From positions 1 through 23,875 of the forward strand of contig JAAEOP010000176.1 of NCBI GenBank assembly GCA_024223125.1: a stretch of DNA of 23,875 bases. Direction: 5' to 3'. Position 1 is the first letter of the stretch. The number at the start of each line of letters is the position of its first letter. A program made the position numbers and the translations under genes. The stretch comes from Chloroflexota bacterium. Its GTDB lineage: Bacteria > Chloroflexota > Anaerolineae > Promineifilales > Promineifilaceae. The notes under the pieces are model-generated. The model was not told the origin of the DNA. It saw nothing but the letters and a program-made list of their open reading frames with translations, and did no database searches. Shown in pieces: positions 22,712-23,875 of the stretch.

Positions 22712-23875
22712 ATGGGATTCTTTAATCGTCCTGTAGAAACAATGCCCCGCGAACATCTGCAAGCATATCAGTTAGAAAAGTTGCAACAGATGTTAGCCCA
22801 GATTCACGGCCGTAATCGCTTCTACACCCACAAACTAAACCAGGCCAATGCCTCCCCATTAGACATCCATACCCTGGCCGATTTTTACCAACTCCCTTTC
22901 ACGACCAAAACAGAACTCATCCAGGCTCAAGCCGACGATCCTCCCTTTGGCCTCAATGCCACTTTTCCCGAATCTGCTTACACTCGCTTTCACCAAACCT
23001 CTGGCACAACTGGCAAACCGCTGCGGGTGGTAGACACGGCCGCAAGCTGGGAATGGTGGGGCGACTGCTGGGGGTATGTTTTGGCCGGGGCCGGTATTAC
23101 GGCCGCAGACCGCCTATTTCTACCCTTTTCCTTTGGCCCCTTTATTGGCTTTTGGGCGGCCGTGTTGGGGGCCAAACGTAGAGGCGCCTTACTCGTTTCC
23201 GGGGGCGGTCTTAGCTCACTACAACGGTTGCATACCATGCGCGATTTACAGGCGACGGCAATGTGCTGCACGCCAACCTACGCCCTACGCCTGGCCGAAG
23301 TAGCCCGCGAGCAGCAGTTCGACATCAGCGACATCCCCCTCCGAATTACAGTTCATGCCGGTGAACCGGGGGCCAATATCCCCGCCACCAAAAAGCGCAT
23401 CGAAGAAATCTGGGGCGTCAAATGTTACGATCATGCCGGGGCTTCAGAAGTGGGCGCGTACAGTTTTGAATGTGAAGCCCAGCCCGGCGCCGTTCACGCC
23501 ATCGAAAGCGAATTTATCATTGAGGTTATCAATCCTGAAACCGGCGATCACGTGGCTGACGGCCAAACAGGCGAGCTAGTCATCAGTAATCTAGGACGGA
23601 TTGGGTATCCGATTATCCGTTACCGCACCGGCGATTTAGTGCAGTTTATAAGCCAGCCATGTGATTGCGGCCGTACCTTCGGCCGTTTCCAGGGCGGCAT
23701 CATTGGCCGGGCAGATGATATGGTGGTTGTGCGCGGCATCAATGTGTATCCCAGTGCAGTCGAGAATCTGGTACGGCAGTTTGCCGAGGTAGACGAATTC
23801 CGCGTTCAGATCATTAAGCGGCAAGAAATGGCCGAATTGACGCTGGAAGTGGAACTGGCAGATGGAACCGACGCG
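22712..23875 (+). CDS. Phenylacetate-CoA ligase-like adenylate-forming enzyme (partial, runs off right edge)
   Basis: The ATG at 22712 follows GGAG by 7 bases and opens a frame to the window edge (388 residues, no stop). The protein resembles PaaK. It has the phosphate-binding HQTSGTTGKP (residues 94-103), FGPFIGFWAAVLGAKRRGALLVSGG, the ATP motif YDHAGASEVG, YRTGDLV, CDCGRTFGR, and GRADDMVVVRGINVYP as the hinge to the C-terminal domain. It would activate an aromatic or other carboxylic acid to the CoA thioester via an adenylate. The substrate cannot be fixed from sequence alone, because PaaK homologues also act on other acids and in natural-product pathways. A promoter and TetR-type operator lie directly upstream, so expression is likely substrate-induced. 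Confidence 0.9.
   Translation, partial: MGFFNRPVETMPREHLQAYQLEKLQQMLAQIHGRNRFYTHKLNQANASPLDIHTLADFYQLPFTTKTELIQAQADDPPFGLNATFPESAYTRFHQTSGTTGKPLRVVDTAASWEWWGDCWGYVLAGAGITAADRLFLPFSFGPFIGFWAAVLGAKRRGALLVSGGGLSSLQRLHTMRDLQATAMCCTPTYALRLAEVAREQQFDISDIPLRITVHAGEPGANIPATKKRIEEIWGVKCYDHAGASEVGAYSFECEAQPGAVHAIESEFIIEVINPETGDHVADGQTGELVISNLGRIGYPIIRYRTGDLVQFISQPCDCGRTFGRFQGGIIGRADDMVVVRGINVYPSAVENLVRQFAEVDEFRVQIIKRQEMAELTLEVELADGTDA

Overview
The window reads as a chromosomal segment of moderate GC from a bacterium that is most likely a member of the Chloroflexota (Anaerolineae or a relative). This is an inference from three things: the gene content, intergenic spacers filled with several families of short palindromic repeats, and a Death-like effector-associated domain of a kind common in that phylum. 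No rRNA, tRNA, CRISPR array or insertion sequence was seen. The palindromic octamer ACGGCCGT recurs about 28 times (counted by eye), far above chance, much like the HIP1 element of cyanobacteria.

Left part (1-5068). Two overlapping minus-strand genes encode SPFH/band-7 (prohibitin/HflK-HflC-like) membrane proteins; the second runs off the left edge. On the plus strand follow the DNA polymerase III delta-prime subunit, a small Cys-rich protein of unknown function and a HAD phosphatase. A minus-strand PrsW-type intramembrane protease comes next.

Centre (5124-13997). This is the most unusual part: five plus-strand genes behind one promoter-like sequence. They are dynamin-like GTPase 1 (with a hydrophobic membrane-insertion segment), a soluble M48-type zinc protease, dynamin-like GTPase 2 (its G domain is interrupted by a putative Death-like effector-associated domain), a helical protein without GTPase motifs, and dynamin-like GTPase 3 (a paralogue of 1 without the membrane segment). 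It looks like a multi-dynamin membrane-remodelling or stress/defence module. The pairing of an M48 protease with dynamins recalls mitochondrial OMA1/OPA1, but only by analogy.

Middle right (13994-17989). A TauE/SafE-type exporter lies on the minus strand. A plus-strand group follows: polyphosphate kinase 2, a membrane-anchored sorbosone/glucose dehydrogenase-like beta-propeller, a DUF3592 membrane protein, and a 57-residue single-span membrane peptide that is missed by length cut-offs. A strong intrinsic terminator closes this group.

Right part (18065-22495, minus strand). This is a surface-glycan operon transcribed as glycosyltransferase family 4, polyprenyl-phosphate sugar-phosphate transferase, heptose-7-phosphate kinase and sedoheptulose-7-phosphate isomerase. 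The last two suggest that an activated D,D-heptose is made for an exopolysaccharide or S-layer glycan. Divergently, a phenylacetate-CoA ligase-like gene runs off the right edge. It sits behind a good sigma-70 promoter and a TetR-type palindromic operator.
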